A stretch of 64,000 nucleotides of DNA from Muriiphilus sp048268845 (GCA_048268845.1 JBLWUQ010000001.1:124001-188000); one strand, 5' to 3'; counted from the first letter of the stretch, positions 32,414 to 42,176 are shown. Numbers and translations: made by a program. Notes: generated from the letters alone by a model not told the origin.

Positions 32414-33661
32414 TCAGGCCGTCAACTGATGGCCATCGTAGCCGGTAATCGTGGCCCCTATCACCTGACCCTCGGGCCGGTCGGCGGCAAACACGACTTC
32501 GGCAAACTGCGCGGTTCGCCCCATTACGGGGCTTTCCATCAGCACTTCATGGCGAATACCGACTTGTGCCGCAAGGTGCTGCTGAACCCGCCTCTCGCCC
32601 GCCTCACGCAGACGCGCCGCACGCTCCTTGATGGCGCTGCCATGAACCTGCGGCATCCGCGCGGCGGGCGTGCCCTGACGCGGCGAATAGGGGAAGACAT
32701 GCAGCCATGTCAGGCCACATTCCTCGACCAGCTTCAGCGAATTGTCGAAATGTGCCTCGGTCTCGGTCGGAAAGCCCGCGATGATATCGGCGCCGAAGGT
32801 GATGTCGGGCCTGAGCCGCCGCGCCTCGTCGCAGAAGGCGATGGCGTCGTCGCGCAGATGCCGGCGCTTCATCCGCTTGAGGATCAGGTTGTCGCCGTGT
32901 TGCAGGCTCAGGTGCAGGTGCGGCATCAGGCGCGGCTCGGTCGCGATGGCCAGCATCAGGTTGTCGTCGGCCTCGATCGAGTCGATCGAGCTGATCCGGA
33001 GCCGCGCGAGGTCCGGCACCAGCCGCAGGATGCGCATCACCAGATCACCCAGACGCGGCGCCCCCGGCAGATCGCCGCCCCAAGAGGTCAGATCGACGCC
33101 GGTCAGCACCACCTCGTTGTAACCCGTCCCCACCAGCCGCTTGATCTGCTCGACAACAACGCCCGCCGGCACGCTGCGCGAATTGCCCCGGCCATAGGGG
33201 ATGATGCAGAAGGTGCAGCGGTGATCGCAGCCGTTCTGGACCTGCACATAGGCGCGGCTTCGCGTGCCGAACCCGTCGATCAGATGCCCGGCTGTCTCGG
33301 TCACCGACATGATGTCGTCGATCCGCACCTTTTCGGTGGCCTCGGTCAGCCCGGCCCAGGTGGAGGGCTCCATCTTGGCGGCGTTGCCGATCACCGCGTC
33401 AACCTCGTCCATCGCCGCGAAGGTCTCGGGCTCGGTCTGCGCGGCACAGCCGGTCACGATCAGGCGCGCAGTCGGGTTGTCGCGCCGCAGCCGCCGGATC
33501 TCCTGCCGGGCCTTGCGCACCGCCTCGGCGGTGACGGCGCAGGTGTTGATAATGACCGTATCCGAAATCCCGGCCTCGGCGGCCAGCGCCTTCATCGCCT
33601 CGGTCTCATAGGCGTTCAGGCGACAGCCGTGGGTCGCGAAAATGGGGGGTTTCGACGCCAT
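32414..33661 (-). CDS. mtaB: tRNA t6A37 methylthiotransferase MtaB
   Basis: This 415-residue radical-SAM enzyme converts t6A to ms2t6A at position 37 of tRNAs. It has the N-terminal UPF0004 cluster domain (FATHGCRLNAYETEAMKALA), the SAM-cluster motif CDHRCTFCIIPYGRG (CxxxCxxC) near residue 150, SVPAGVVVEQIKRLV, and a C-terminal TRAM-like segment. The ATG shares its first base with the last base of the dapF stop codon (TGATG), so the two genes are coupled. The family assignment MtaB rather than MiaB rests on the CRLN start and the overall size. Confidence 0.92.
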   Translation of the reverse strand: MASKPPIFATHGCRLNAYETEAMKALAAEAGISDTVIINTCAVTAEAVRKARQEIRRLRRDNPTARLIVTGCAAQTEPETFAAMDEVDAVIGNAAKMEPSTWAGLTEATEKVRIDDIMSVTETAGHLIDGFGTRSRAYVQVQNGCDHRCTFCIIPYGRGNSRSVPAGVVVEQIKRLVGTGYNEVVLTGVDLTSWGGDLPGAPRLGDLVMRILRLVPDLARLRISSIDSIEADDNLMLAIATEPRLMPHLHLSLQHGDNLILKRMKRRHLRDDAIAFCDEARRLRPDITFGADIIAGFPTETEAHFDNSLKLVEECGLTWLHVFPYSPRQGTPAARMPQVHGSAIKERAARLREAGERRVQQHLAAQVGIRHEVLMESPVMGRTAQFAEVVFAADRPEGQVIGATITGYDGHQLTA

Positions 33662-34473
33662 CAAAGCTGCTCCAGAAAGTCCTGCGTCAGCACGGCATCG
33701 AACACATGCGCCGTCGGGCCCGTCATCCAGACGCCATCGTCGCGCCAGTCGAGCGCAAGCCAGCCGCCATCGACCTCGATCCGCACCTTGCGGTCGGTCA
33801 ATCCGCGCTGCACCGCCGCCACCGCCGTCGCGCAGGCCCCAGAACCACAGGCGAGCGTGATGCCGGTGCCGCGCTCCCAAACCCGCATCCGGATCTCGTC
33901 ACGGGCGCGGACCTGGGCGAATTCGACGTTGGTGCGCTGGGGAAACAGCGGGTCATGCTCGACCTTGGGGCCGACCCCGGCAACGTCAACCGCTTCGGCA
34001 TCCTCGACAAAGAACACCGCGTGCGGATTGCCCATGCTCACCGCCACCGGTTCGCCCTCGAGCGGCAGATGCTGCACATCGACCGCGCGCGCCAGCGGCA
34101 CCTCGTCCCAGGCGGTCTGCGGCTGGCCCATGTTGACATGCACCTCGCCGTCGATCCGGCGCGCTTCAAGCAGACCGCGCGCTGTGCGGATCGTCAGCCT
34201 TTCGCGCCCGCTCTCATCCATCAGGAACCGCGCGACGCAGCGGGTGGCGTTGCCGCAAGCGCCCGCCCGGCTGCCATCGGCGTTCCAGAAATCGAGATCG
34301 GCATCGGCGGTATCGCTGTCTCGGATCTCGGCCAACTGGTCGAAGCCGACGCCGCGATGCCGGTCGCCCAGCCCGCGCGCCAGAGCCTCGGTCACACGTG
34401 CCGAGAGGCCGCGTGAATCGATGATCACGAAGTCATTTCCGGCCCCGTGCCACTTCATGATGGCCAGACCCAT
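33661..34473 (-). CDS. dapF: Diaminopimelate epimerase
   Basis: The enzyme interconverts LL- and meso-diaminopimelate for lysine and peptidoglycan synthesis. Both catalytic cysteines are present: GACGNATRCVARF and ITLACGSGACATAVAAVQ, with MKWHGAGNDFVIIDSRG at the N-terminus. Several in-frame ATGs exist (34503, 34494, 34473, 34458) and none has a good Shine-Dalgarno; I use 34473, giving 270 residues, and 34458 would be equally in keeping with family length. It is coupled to mtaB and divergent from the tRNA-Lys gene. Confidence 0.92.
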   Translation of the reverse strand: MGLAIMKWHGAGNDFVIIDSRGLSARVTEALARGLGDRHRGVGFDQLAEIRDSDTADADLDFWNADGSRAGACGNATRCVARFLMDESGRERLTIRTARGLLEARRIDGEVHVNMGQPQTAWDEVPLARAVDVQHLPLEGEPVAVSMGNPHAVFFVEDAEAVDVAGVGPKVEHDPLFPQRTNVEFAQVRARDEIRMRVWERGTGITLACGSGACATAVAAVQRGLTDRKVRIEVDGGWLALDWRDDGVWMTGPTAHVFDAVLTQDFLEQL

Positions 34474-34548
34474 ATCCGCGCGCGCGCTGTTCATGGCGCG
34501 CATATACGCCCGCGCAAGCGTTTTTGCCAGTGGGGCCGGATTTAACCC

Positions 34549-34575
34549 TTGACCGGGTGGAAACACGACTATACC
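34549..34575 (+). promoter_or_regulatory. Probable tRNA-Lys promoter
   Basis: TTGACC (34549-34554) and TATACC (34570-34575) are 15 bases apart, slightly short, and end 14 bases before the tRNA. The location and the good -35 match make a housekeeping promoter likely. Confidence 0.55.
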
Positions 34576-34589
34576 TACCCCCCCGCAGT

Positions 34590-34665
34590 GGGCCGGTAGC
34601 TCAGTTGGTAGAGCAACTGACTTTTAATCAGTAGGTCCCGGGTTCGGATCCCGGCCGGCTCACCA
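34590..34665 (+). tRNA. tRNA-Lys (anticodon TTT)
   Basis: The 76-base gene folds into a full cloverleaf: acceptor arms GGGCCGG and CCGGCTC (one G-U pair), D arm GCTCAGTTGGTAGAGC, anticodon stem ACTGA/TCAGT around the loop CTTTTAA with anticodon TTT at 34623-34625, and T arm CCGGG-TTCGGAT-CCCGG. The CCA end is encoded. It reads both AAA and AAG codons. Confidence 0.97.
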
Positions 34666-34786
34666 CTTGCACCCTGATTTCATGGTCCGACAAGCGCGCT
34701 GGGCGATCCAGTCGCATTCGACCGTGACCGCGCAACCCTCCGCCCGCGACGCACCCTGATCGGGCCCCGGCAGCCGCTGCGAAGGT

Positions 34787-34823
34787 TTGACTGGCATGGC
34801 CGGGTTGATAGCGCTATCAACCC
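34787..34823 (+). promoter_or_regulatory. LacI-type operator and promoter of the glycogen operon
   Basis: The arms GGGTTGATAGC (34802-34812) and GCTATCAACCC (34813-34823) make a perfect 22-bp palindrome with a central CG, fitting the LacI-family operator pattern TGnnAnCGnTnnCA. A TTGACT at 34787-34792 lies where the -35 would be, and the palindrome covers the -10 zone, so binding should block transcription. It ends 24 bases before the GTG start of glgP. No regulator gene is in the window. Confidence 0.8.
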
Positions 34824-34847
34824 CGCAAGGACACAAGAGGACTGCGC

Positions 34848-37250
34848 GTGAGCAAGCAACCGGCCGACGATCTGACGCAGGACGATCTGCGCGACGATAT
34901 CCTGCATCATCTCAAGTTCACCATCGGCAAGGACCCCGCCCACGCCTCGACCTATGACTGGCGCCTCGCGCTGTCCTATGCGCTGCGCGATCACATCGTC
35001 GAGCCGTGGTTCGCCTCGACCCGCAAGACTTGGAAGGAAAACCGCAAGCGGGTGTTCTACCTGTCGATGGAATTCCTGATCGGCCGCATCCTTGAAGACG
35101 CGGCGATCAATCTCGGGCTGAAGGAAACGGCGAAGGCGGCGCTGGCCGAGCTTGGTCAGGACTTCGATACCTTGGCCGACGATGAACCCGACGCCGCGCT
35201 GGGCAATGGCGGGCTCGGGCGGCTGGCGGCCTGCTACATGGAAAGCATGGCGACGATCGGCTGCCCCGGCTACGGCTATGGCATCCGCTACGAACACGGG
35301 CTGTTTCGCCAGCGGTTCGAAGCCGGTCGGCAGGTCGAAACCCCCGAAGACTGGCTGACCCAGCGCCACCCGTGGGAATTCGAGCGCCCGGAATGTGCCT
35401 ATACCATCGGCTTCAAGGGCGAGGTGCGTGAGGTTGACGGGCGCGCGGTCTGGACGCCGGGCGAAACCGTGATCGCTTCGGCCTATGACATGCCGGTGAT
35501 CGGCTGGCAGGGGCGCTGGGCCAATACGCTCAGGCTCTGGGGCGCGATGCCGACGACGCTGTTCGACCTCGAACGCTTCAACCGGGGCGACTATACCGCC
35601 GCTGCTGAGCCGGAGACGCTGGCGCGCACCATCAGCCGCGTGCTCTACCCCGACGACACCACCTATCAGGGCAAGGAACTGCGGCTGAAGCAGGAATACT
35701 TCATGGCCTCGGCGGCGATTCAGGACATCCTGCGTCGCTATCTGGAATCGCATGAAGACCTGAGCCAGCTTGACGAACATGTCGCGATCCAGCTCAACGA
35801 CACCCACCCGGCGCTGGCCGGGCCGGAGCTGATCCGGCTGATGGTCGATGAACACGCGATGGATTTCGCGACCGCGATGCGGATCGCGCAGGGCTGTCTG
35901 GGCTACACCAACCATACGCTGTTGCCCGAGGCGCTGGAGCGCTGGTCGACCTGGCTGATGGGCAACGTGTTGCCGCGTCACATGCAGATCATCGAGATGA
36001 TCGACGCGGCGCATGCACTTGCCCACCCGGACCGCCCCGCCGGCGTGGCCATCGTGCGCGGCAACGAGGTTCACATGGGCGAGCTGTCGTTCATCATGGC
36101 GCACAAGGTCAACGGCGTCTCGGCACTGCATTCCGAACTGGTGAAATCGACCCTGTTTCGCGAACTTGACGTGCTGCATCCGGGCCGGATCATCAACATC
36201 ACCAACGGCATCACGCCGCGCCGCTGGCTTCGCCTTGCCAATCCCGGTCTGGCCACGCTGATCACCGAAACCATCGGCGAGGGCTGGGAGGCCGACCTCG
36301 ACCGGCTGGAGGCGCTGGAGCCGCATACCGGCGACGCGGCTTTCCTCGACCGGTTCATGGCGGTGAAGCGGGCCAACAAGGCCGCCGTTTCGAACTGGGT
36401 CAGCGCCACGCTTGGCGTGACCGTCAACCCCGACGCGATGTTCGATGTGCAGGTCAAGCGCATCCACGAATACAAGCGCCAGCTCATGAACATCCTCGAA
36501 ACCATCGCCCAGTGGCACGAGATCAAGAAGAACCCCGGCGGCGATTTCGTGCCGCGGGTGAAGATCTTCGGCGGCAAGTCGGCGCCGGGCTATGCGGTGG
36601 CGAAAGAGATCATCCACCTGATCAACGATGTCGCCAGGGTGGTGAACAACGACCCCGAGATCGGCGACCGGCTGAAGGTGGTCTATCCGCCGAATTTCAA
36701 CGTCTCGATGGCCGAAAGGCTGATCCCCGCCGCCGACCTGTCGGAACAGATCTCGACCGCCGGCAAGGAAGCATCCGGCACCGGCAACATGAAACTGTCC
36801 CTGAACGGCGCGCTGACCATCGGCACGCTGGACGGCGCCAATGTCGAGATCCGCGAAAAGGTCGGGGCCGAGAACTTCTTTCTGTTCGGGATGACCGCCA
36901 ATGAAGTGGTGCAGCGGCGCAAGAACGTGAACCATGCCCGCATGGCGATCGAGGCGAATGACGCGCTGCGCGACGTCTTGCAACTGCTGGCCGAGGGCCG
37001 GTTTTCGCCCGATCAGCGCGACCGCTATCATGGCGTCGTCGACCGGATGTGGCACCACGACCATTACCTCGTCGCGGCGGACTTCGCCGACTACCAGCGC
37101 GCGCAGGCCGAGGTTGACGCGGCGTTTGTCGAGCGTGACCGATGGGCGCGTATGGCCGCCCTGAATACCGCGCGGATGGGGTTTTTCTCGTCCGACCGGG
37201 CGATCCGTGATTACATGCGGAATGTCTGGGGGGCTGACTCGGCACTCTAG
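34848..37250 (+). CDS. glgP: Glycogen phosphorylase
   Basis: This 800-residue PLP enzyme releases glucose-1-phosphate from glycogen ends. The PLP lysine lies in EASGTGNMKLSLNGALTIG, followed by the LDGANVEI phosphorylase wording; DEPDAALGNGGLGRLAACY and VQVKRIHEYKRQLMN are further landmarks. It starts with GTG (34848), supported by an AGAGG Shine-Dalgarno. It is the first gene of the glycogen operon and directly follows the LacI-type palindrome. Its product is used by the pgm gene at the operon's end. Confidence 0.97.
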   Translation: MSKQPADDLTQDDLRDDILHHLKFTIGKDPAHASTYDWRLALSYALRDHIVEPWFASTRKTWKENRKRVFYLSMEFLIGRILEDAAINLGLKETAKAALAELGQDFDTLADDEPDAALGNGGLGRLAACYMESMATIGCPGYGYGIRYEHGLFRQRFEAGRQVETPEDWLTQRHPWEFERPECAYTIGFKGEVREVDGRAVWTPGETVIASAYDMPVIGWQGRWANTLRLWGAMPTTLFDLERFNRGDYTAAAEPETLARTISRVLYPDDTTYQGKELRLKQEYFMASAAIQDILRRYLESHEDLSQLDEHVAIQLNDTHPALAGPELIRLMVDEHAMDFATAMRIAQGCLGYTNHTLLPEALERWSTWLMGNVLPRHMQIIEMIDAAHALAHPDRPAGVAIVRGNEVHMGELSFIMAHKVNGVSALHSELVKSTLFRELDVLHPGRIINITNGITPRRWLRLANPGLATLITETIGEGWEADLDRLEALEPHTGDAAFLDRFMAVKRANKAAVSNWVSATLGVTVNPDAMFDVQVKRIHEYKRQLMNILETIAQWHEIKKNPGGDFVPRVKIFGGKSAPGYAVAKEIIHLINDVARVVNNDPEIGDRLKVVYPPNFNVSMAERLIPAADLSEQISTAGKEASGTGNMKLSLNGALTIGTLDGANVEIREKVGAENFFLFGMTANEVVQRRKNVNHARMAIEANDALRDVLQLLAEGRFSPDQRDRYHGVVDRMWHHDHYLVAADFADYQRAQAEVDAAFVERDRWARMAALNTARMGFFSSDRAIRDYMRNVWGADSAL

Positions 37251-37264
37251 AAGGAGGGCGAAGG

Positions 37265-39439
37265 ATGGCGTTCAAGGTTTCGAACAAAGACGCGCGCGCC
37301 ATTGCCGAAGGGCGGCACGCCGATCCTTTCGCGGTCCTCGGCCCGCATGACGGCATCCTTGCCGCCTGGGCGCCCGGCGCGGTCGCGCTTTCGCTGATCC
37401 AGGGGCGGGGCAAGCCCAGGCCGCTCGCCCCCAACCCCGCCGCCCCTGGCCTGTTCGAGGGCCCGGTCGATGCCGCCAAACCCTATCGCCTGTATGCCGA
37501 GAACGCCGAGGGCGTGAGCTGGGAGTTTACCGACCCCTACCGCTTCGGCCCTGTGCTTGGCGAATTCGACGAGCACCTTCTGGGCGAAGGCGGGCATCGA
37601 CGGTTGTGGGAGGCGCTGGGCGCGCATCTCAAGACCCTCGACAAGGTGTCGGGCACGCATTTCGCCGTCTGGGCGCCGAACGCCGAGCGGGTTTCGGTGG
37701 TCGGCGATTTCAACGCCTGGAACGGCACCGCCCACCCGATGCGCCGGCGCGGCGGCACCGGGGTCTGGGAGATCTTCATCCCCGGTCTCGGCGAAGGCAC
37801 CGTCTACAAATACGAGATCCGCGCGCAGGGTGGCGCGATCCTGCCGCTCAAGGCCGATCCGGTCGGCTTCGGCTCGGAGCATCCGCCCGCGACCGGCTCG
37901 GTCGTGCGTCGCAGCGGGCTGGGCCGGGCCTGGAAAGACAAGGCATGGATGAAGACCCGCGCCGCGAAGAACTCGGTCGATGCGCCGATCTCGATCTACG
38001 AGGTGCATCTGGGCAGTTGGCGCCGCGCCGACAACGGCAAGCGGCCCTTGTCCTACCACGAGCTTGCGACCGACCTGGTCGAATATGTCAAATGGATGGG
38101 CTTCACCCATATCGAGCTGATGCCCGTCAGCGAACACCCCTTCGATGGCTCATGGGGCTATCAGCCGATCGGCATGTTCGCCCCCACCATCCGCCACGGC
38201 ACGCCGCAGGAATTCGCGGCCTTCGTCGAAGCGGCGCATGACGCAGGGCTTGGCGTGCTGTTCGACTGGGTGCCGGGGCATTTTCCGACCGATGAGCACG
38301 GGCTGGGCCGGTTCGACGGCACGCCGCTCTACGAACACGCCGACCCCAAGGAAGGCTTCCATACCGACTGGAACACGCTGATCTACAACTACGGCAGGGC
38401 CGAGGTGGCGAACTACCTCAAGGCCAACGCGCTCTACTGGCTTGAGGAATACCACCTCGACGGGATGCGCGTGGATGCGGTGGCCTCGATGCTCTACCGC
38501 GATTATTCCCGCCAGCCCGGCGAATGGGTGCCCAACAAGGATGGCGGGCGCGAGAATTACGAGGCCATCGCGCTGCTTCAGGAAACCAATGTGCTGGCCT
38601 ATGGCGAGCACCCCGGCATCATGTCCGTGGCCGAGGAATCGACCGCCTTTCCCGGCGTGTCGCGCCCGGTCGATCAGGGCGGGCTGGGCTTCGGCTACAA
38701 GTGGAACATGGGCTGGATGAACGATTCACTCGCCTACATCGAGAAAGAGCCGCTGTATCGCAAATACCACCATGGCGACCTGACCTTCTCGACGGTCTAT
38801 GCCTGGTCGGAAAACTTCATCCTGCCGATCAGCCACGACGAGGTGGTGCACGGCAAGGGCTCGATGCTGGCCAAGATGCCGGGCAACGCCTGGGAGCAAT
38901 TCGCCAACCTGCGCGCCTTCTACGGCTACATGTGGACGCATCCGGGCAAGAAGCTCTTGTTCATGGGGCAGGAGTTTGCCCAGGGACCGGAATGGAACCA
39001 CTCGGAAAGCCTAGCCTGGCATCAATGCGACGACCCGCAGCACCGGGGTATCCAGACACTGGTGCGCGATCTGAACCGGATCTATCGCGAGACTCCGGCG
39101 CTGCATGTGAACGACACCAGGCCCGAGGGCTTTGCATGGCTTGAGGCCAACGACGCCGAGAACTCGGTTTTCGCCTATCTGCGCAAGGGCAGGGCCGGCG
39201 ATCCGATGGCGGTCGTCGCGGTCAACATGACACCGGTGGAACGCCGGGTCTATCGGCTGGGCTTTCCCGCTGCCGGGCGCTGGGACGAAGTTCTGAACAC
39301 CGACGCCGAGGTCTATGGCGGCGGCAATCGCGGCAACATGGGCGGCATCGAGACCGAAGCGGTGGCGTGGCACGATCAGGCGCAATCCGCCTATGTCGTG
39401 CTGCCGCCGCTTTCGGTCGTGGTATTTCGGCAGGCATGA
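37265..39439 (+). CDS. glgB: 1,4-alpha-glucan branching enzyme
   Basis: The 724-residue GH13 enzyme makes alpha-1,6 branches. An N-terminal CBM48-type region (ADPFAVLGPHDGILAAWAPG, then GTHFAVWAPNAERVSVVGDF) precedes the catalytic barrel with the nucleophile Asp in DGMRVDAVASMLYRDYSR, the acid Glu in MSVAEESTAFPGV and the stabilising Asp in LPISHDEVVHGKGSM. An AAGGAGGG Shine-Dalgarno sits before the ATG, and the gap after glgP is only 14 bp. Confidence 0.97.
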   Translation: MAFKVSNKDARAIAEGRHADPFAVLGPHDGILAAWAPGAVALSLIQGRGKPRPLAPNPAAPGLFEGPVDAAKPYRLYAENAEGVSWEFTDPYRFGPVLGEFDEHLLGEGGHRRLWEALGAHLKTLDKVSGTHFAVWAPNAERVSVVGDFNAWNGTAHPMRRRGGTGVWEIFIPGLGEGTVYKYEIRAQGGAILPLKADPVGFGSEHPPATGSVVRRSGLGRAWKDKAWMKTRAAKNSVDAPISIYEVHLGSWRRADNGKRPLSYHELATDLVEYVKWMGFTHIELMPVSEHPFDGSWGYQPIGMFAPTIRHGTPQEFAAFVEAAHDAGLGVLFDWVPGHFPTDEHGLGRFDGTPLYEHADPKEGFHTDWNTLIYNYGRAEVANYLKANALYWLEEYHLDGMRVDAVASMLYRDYSRQPGEWVPNKDGGRENYEAIALLQETNVLAYGEHPGIMSVAEESTAFPGVSRPVDQGGLGFGYKWNMGWMNDSLAYIEKEPLYRKYHHGDLTFSTVYAWSENFILPISHDEVVHGKGSMLAKMPGNAWEQFANLRAFYGYMWTHPGKKLLFMGQEFAQGPEWNHSESLAWHQCDDPQHRGIQTLVRDLNRIYRETPALHVNDTRPEGFAWLEANDAENSVFAYLRKGRAGDPMAVVAVNMTPVERRVYRLGFPAAGRWDEVLNTDAEVYGGGNRGNMGGIETEAVAWHDQAQSAYVVLPPLSVVVFRQA

Positions 39440-39459
39440 GCGAAGGGGAGGAAACCCGA

Positions 39460-40734
39460 ATGATACAGCACAGGAACAGCCGGCGTCTGGCATCGCAAAG
39501 CATGGCTTTCGTGCTGGCCGGGGGGCGTGGCAGCCGGTTGAAGGAACTGACCGACCGGCGCGCCAAACCGGCGGTCTTTTTCGGCGGCAAGACCCGCATC
39601 ATCGACTTTGCACTGTCGAACGCGATGAATTCGGGCATCCGCAAGATGGCGATCGCGACGCAATACAAGGCACATTCGCTGATCCGCCATTGCCAGCGCG
39701 GCTGGAGCTTCTTCCGGGCCGAGCGCAACGAATACCTCGATATCCTGCCCGCCTCGCAGCGCATCGACGAGACCAACTGGTATAAAGGCACCGCCGACGC
39801 GGTGCGCCAGAACATCGACATCGTCGACAGCTACGACATCGAATACATCGTCGTCCTGGCCGGCGATCATATCTACAAGATGGACTACGAGATCATGCTC
39901 CAGCATCACGCCGACAGCGGCGCCGATGTCACCGTGGGCTGTCTGACCGTGCCGCTGGCCGAGGCGTCTGCCTTTGGCGTGATGGCCGTGAACGACCTTG
40001 GGCACATCACGCAGTTTCTGGAAAAACCCGCCAAACCGCCTTATATGCCCGGCGATCCGGATCATGCGCTGGCCTCGATGGGGATCTATGTCTTTCGCTG
40101 GGCCTTCCTGCGCGAGCTTCTGTTGCGCGATGCCGAGGACAAGAACTCCAGCCACGATTTCGGCCACGACCTGATCCCCGCGATCGTCCAGAACGGCAAG
40201 GCCGTGGCGCACAAGTTTTCCGACAGCTGCGTGCGCTCCGGGCTTGAGGAAGAGCCCTATTGGCGCGATGTCGGCACCATCGACGCCTATTGGCAAGCCA
40301 ATATCGACCTGACCGATTTCATCCCCAAGCTCGATATCTACGACCAGTCCTGGCCGATCTGGACCTATGCCGAGATCAAGCCGCCGGCAAAGTTCATCCA
40401 TGACGAGGACGGTCGGCGCGGTGCCGCAATCTCGTCGCTGATCTCGGGCGACTGCATCGTGTCCGGCTCCGAGGTGAAGCACTCGCTGCTGTTCACCGGC
40501 GTGCGGCTGCGGTCGTATTCGGCGCTCGATTTCGCGGTGGTGCTTCCCGATGTGACGGTGAATCGCAAGGCAAGGTTGAAGAACGTCGTGATTGATCGCG
40601 GTGTGATCATTCCAGAGGGTCTGGTGGTTGGCGAAGACCCGATGGAAGACGCCACATGGTTCCGGCGCACCGAGAGCGGGATTGTCCTGATCACGCAAGA
40701 CATGCTCGACAGACGCGCGCTGGCGCTGGGCTAG
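39460..40734 (+). CDS. glgC: Glucose-1-phosphate adenylyltransferase (ADP-glucose synthase)
   Basis: The 424-residue enzyme makes ADP-glucose, the committed step of glycogen synthesis, and is usually controlled allosterically. The nucleotide-binding AFVLAGGRGSRLKELTDRR and the downstream AKPAVFFGGKTRIIDFALSN are present, with the active-site ASMGIYVF and the C-terminal left-handed helix domain. The ATG at 39460 is chosen for its GGGGAGG Shine-Dalgarno; another in-frame ATG at 39436 overlaps the glgB stop. Confidence 0.97.
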   Translation: MIQHRNSRRLASQSMAFVLAGGRGSRLKELTDRRAKPAVFFGGKTRIIDFALSNAMNSGIRKMAIATQYKAHSLIRHCQRGWSFFRAERNEYLDILPASQRIDETNWYKGTADAVRQNIDIVDSYDIEYIVVLAGDHIYKMDYEIMLQHHADSGADVTVGCLTVPLAEASAFGVMAVNDLGHITQFLEKPAKPPYMPGDPDHALASMGIYVFRWAFLRELLLRDAEDKNSSHDFGHDLIPAIVQNGKAVAHKFSDSCVRSGLEEEPYWRDVGTIDAYWQANIDLTDFIPKLDIYDQSWPIWTYAEIKPPAKFIHDEDGRRGAAISSLISGDCIVSGSEVKHSLLFTGVRLRSYSALDFAVVLPDVTVNRKARLKNVVIDRGVIIPEGLVVGEDPMEDATWFRRTESGIVLITQDMLDRRALALG

Positions 40735-40740
40735 GCGGCG

Positions 40741-42171
40741 ATGCGCATCCTCTCGGTCGCCTCGGAATGCGTGCCGCTGGTCAAGACCGGCGGGCTGGCC
40801 GATGTCGTCGGCGCGCTGCCCGGTGCGCTGGCGCCGTTCGGCCATGACATGCGGGTGATGATCCCGGCCTATCCAGGTGTTCTCGACAAACTGGGCAAGA
40901 CTGCCGAGGTCTGGGCTGACCCCGACCTATTCGGCGGCCCGGCCAGGGCGATGTTGGGGAGTGTGGCCGGCTTCGACGTCATCGCCCTCGACGCGACGCA
41001 CCTCTATCACCGCGACGGCGGCATCTATGCCGATGCCAAGGGCGACTACCCCGACAACCCGGAACGCTTTGCCGCCCTGTGCTGGGCGGCGGCGGCGATT
41101 GCACGTGATGGGGCCAGCGACGGCTGGAAACCCGATATCCTGCACGCGCATGACTGGCAGGCAGGTCTTGCCCCGGCCTATCTGCACTATCACGGCAGCG
41201 GCGGCGTCAAATCCGTGCTGACGATCCACAACATCGCGTTTCAGGGCGTGACCGGTGCCGACCGGCTGGCGGCGCTGCGCCTGCCGCCCCGCGCATTCGA
41301 TCCCGAGGCCGCCGAATACTGGGGCAACCTGTCGACGCTCAAGCTCGGGCTGGTGACGGCAGACGCAATCACCACGGTGTCGCCGACTTATGCCGAAGAG
41401 CTGATGCGACCCGAGTTCGGCATGGGGCTGGAAGGCGTCATCGCGTCCCGCGCGCATGACCTGCACGGTATCCTCAACGGGGTGGATGAGGCGATCTGGT
41501 CGCCCGAGACCGACACCGCGATCACGCCCTATTCCGCCAGAAACCTGAAGGGCAAGGCCACCAACCGCGCCCGGTTGATCGAAGATTTCGGTCTGGGCGA
41601 CGTGCCGGGACCGCTGGCCGTGATCGTCAGCCGGTTGACCTGGCAGAAGGGCATCGACCTCTTGGCCGAGGCGCTGCCGGAGTTCATCGCGGCGGGTGGG
41701 GGCCTGGCGGTGCTGGGTTCCGGCGACGGCGCGCTTGAGGAAGCGATGCGCCGCGCCGCCCATATCTGGCCCAAGCGGGTGGTAGTCAAGATCGGCTATG
41801 ACGAAGCGCTGGCGCATCGCCTGATTGCCGGCGGCGACGCGGTGCTGGTGCCCTCGCGGTTCGAACCCTGCGGGCTGACCCAGATGTATGGGTTGCGCTA
41901 CGGCACGATCCCGGTCGTCGCGGCCACCGGCGGGCTCAATGACACGGTGATCGGCGCGACCCCAGCCAGCCTGTCGGCCAAGGCCGCAACCGGCATCACC
42001 TTTCACCCGGTCGACCACATCGCGCTGGCCGGGGCGCTGCGCCGTCTGGTGGCGCTCCATTCCGACCGGCCAGTCTGGACGGCGATGGTCAAACGCGCGA
42101 TGAAGGCCGATGTCGGCTGGCACGGCCCCGCCGCACGCTACAGCGAAATCTACGGGAACCTGACCGCTTGA
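40741..42171 (+). CDS. glgA: Glycogen synthase (ADP-glucose, GT5)
   Basis: This 476-residue glycosyltransferase extends alpha-1,4 chains from ADP-glucose. The donor-binding motif VKTGGLADVVGALPGAL is near residues 15-31, and the C-terminal half carries the E-x7-E region as SRFEPCGLTQMYGLRYGTIP. It begins six bases after glgC ends, and its stop overlaps the possible TTG start of glgX. Confidence 0.97.
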   Translation: MRILSVASECVPLVKTGGLADVVGALPGALAPFGHDMRVMIPAYPGVLDKLGKTAEVWADPDLFGGPARAMLGSVAGFDVIALDATHLYHRDGGIYADAKGDYPDNPERFAALCWAAAAIARDGASDGWKPDILHAHDWQAGLAPAYLHYHGSGGVKSVLTIHNIAFQGVTGADRLAALRLPPRAFDPEAAEYWGNLSTLKLGLVTADAITTVSPTYAEELMRPEFGMGLEGVIASRAHDLHGILNGVDEAIWSPETDTAITPYSARNLKGKATNRARLIEDFGLGDVPGPLAVIVSRLTWQKGIDLLAEALPEFIAAGGGLAVLGSGDGALEEAMRRAAHIWPKRVVVKIGYDEALAHRLIAGGDAVLVPSRFEPCGLTQMYGLRYGTIPVVAATGGLNDTVIGATPASLSAKAATGITFHPVDHIALAGALRRLVALHSDRPVWTAMVKRAMKADVGWHGPAARYSEIYGNLTA

Positions 42172-42176
42172 ACGCC

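Noticed and set aside
34590..34665. tRNA-Lys as an integration site for a mobile element
   Set aside because: No integrase, no partial copy of the tRNA 3' end elsewhere in the window, and the next genes are core glycogen genes.
34802..34823. The 22-bp palindrome as a terminator for tRNA-Lys
   Set aside because: The two arms touch with no loop, there is no T-run, and the site lies 137 bases from the tRNA but directly before glgP.
34680..37064. Long open frame on the minus strand opposite glgP
   Set aside because: glgP is complete on the plus strand with its PLP site; the opposite frame shows no family and no Shine-Dalgarno.
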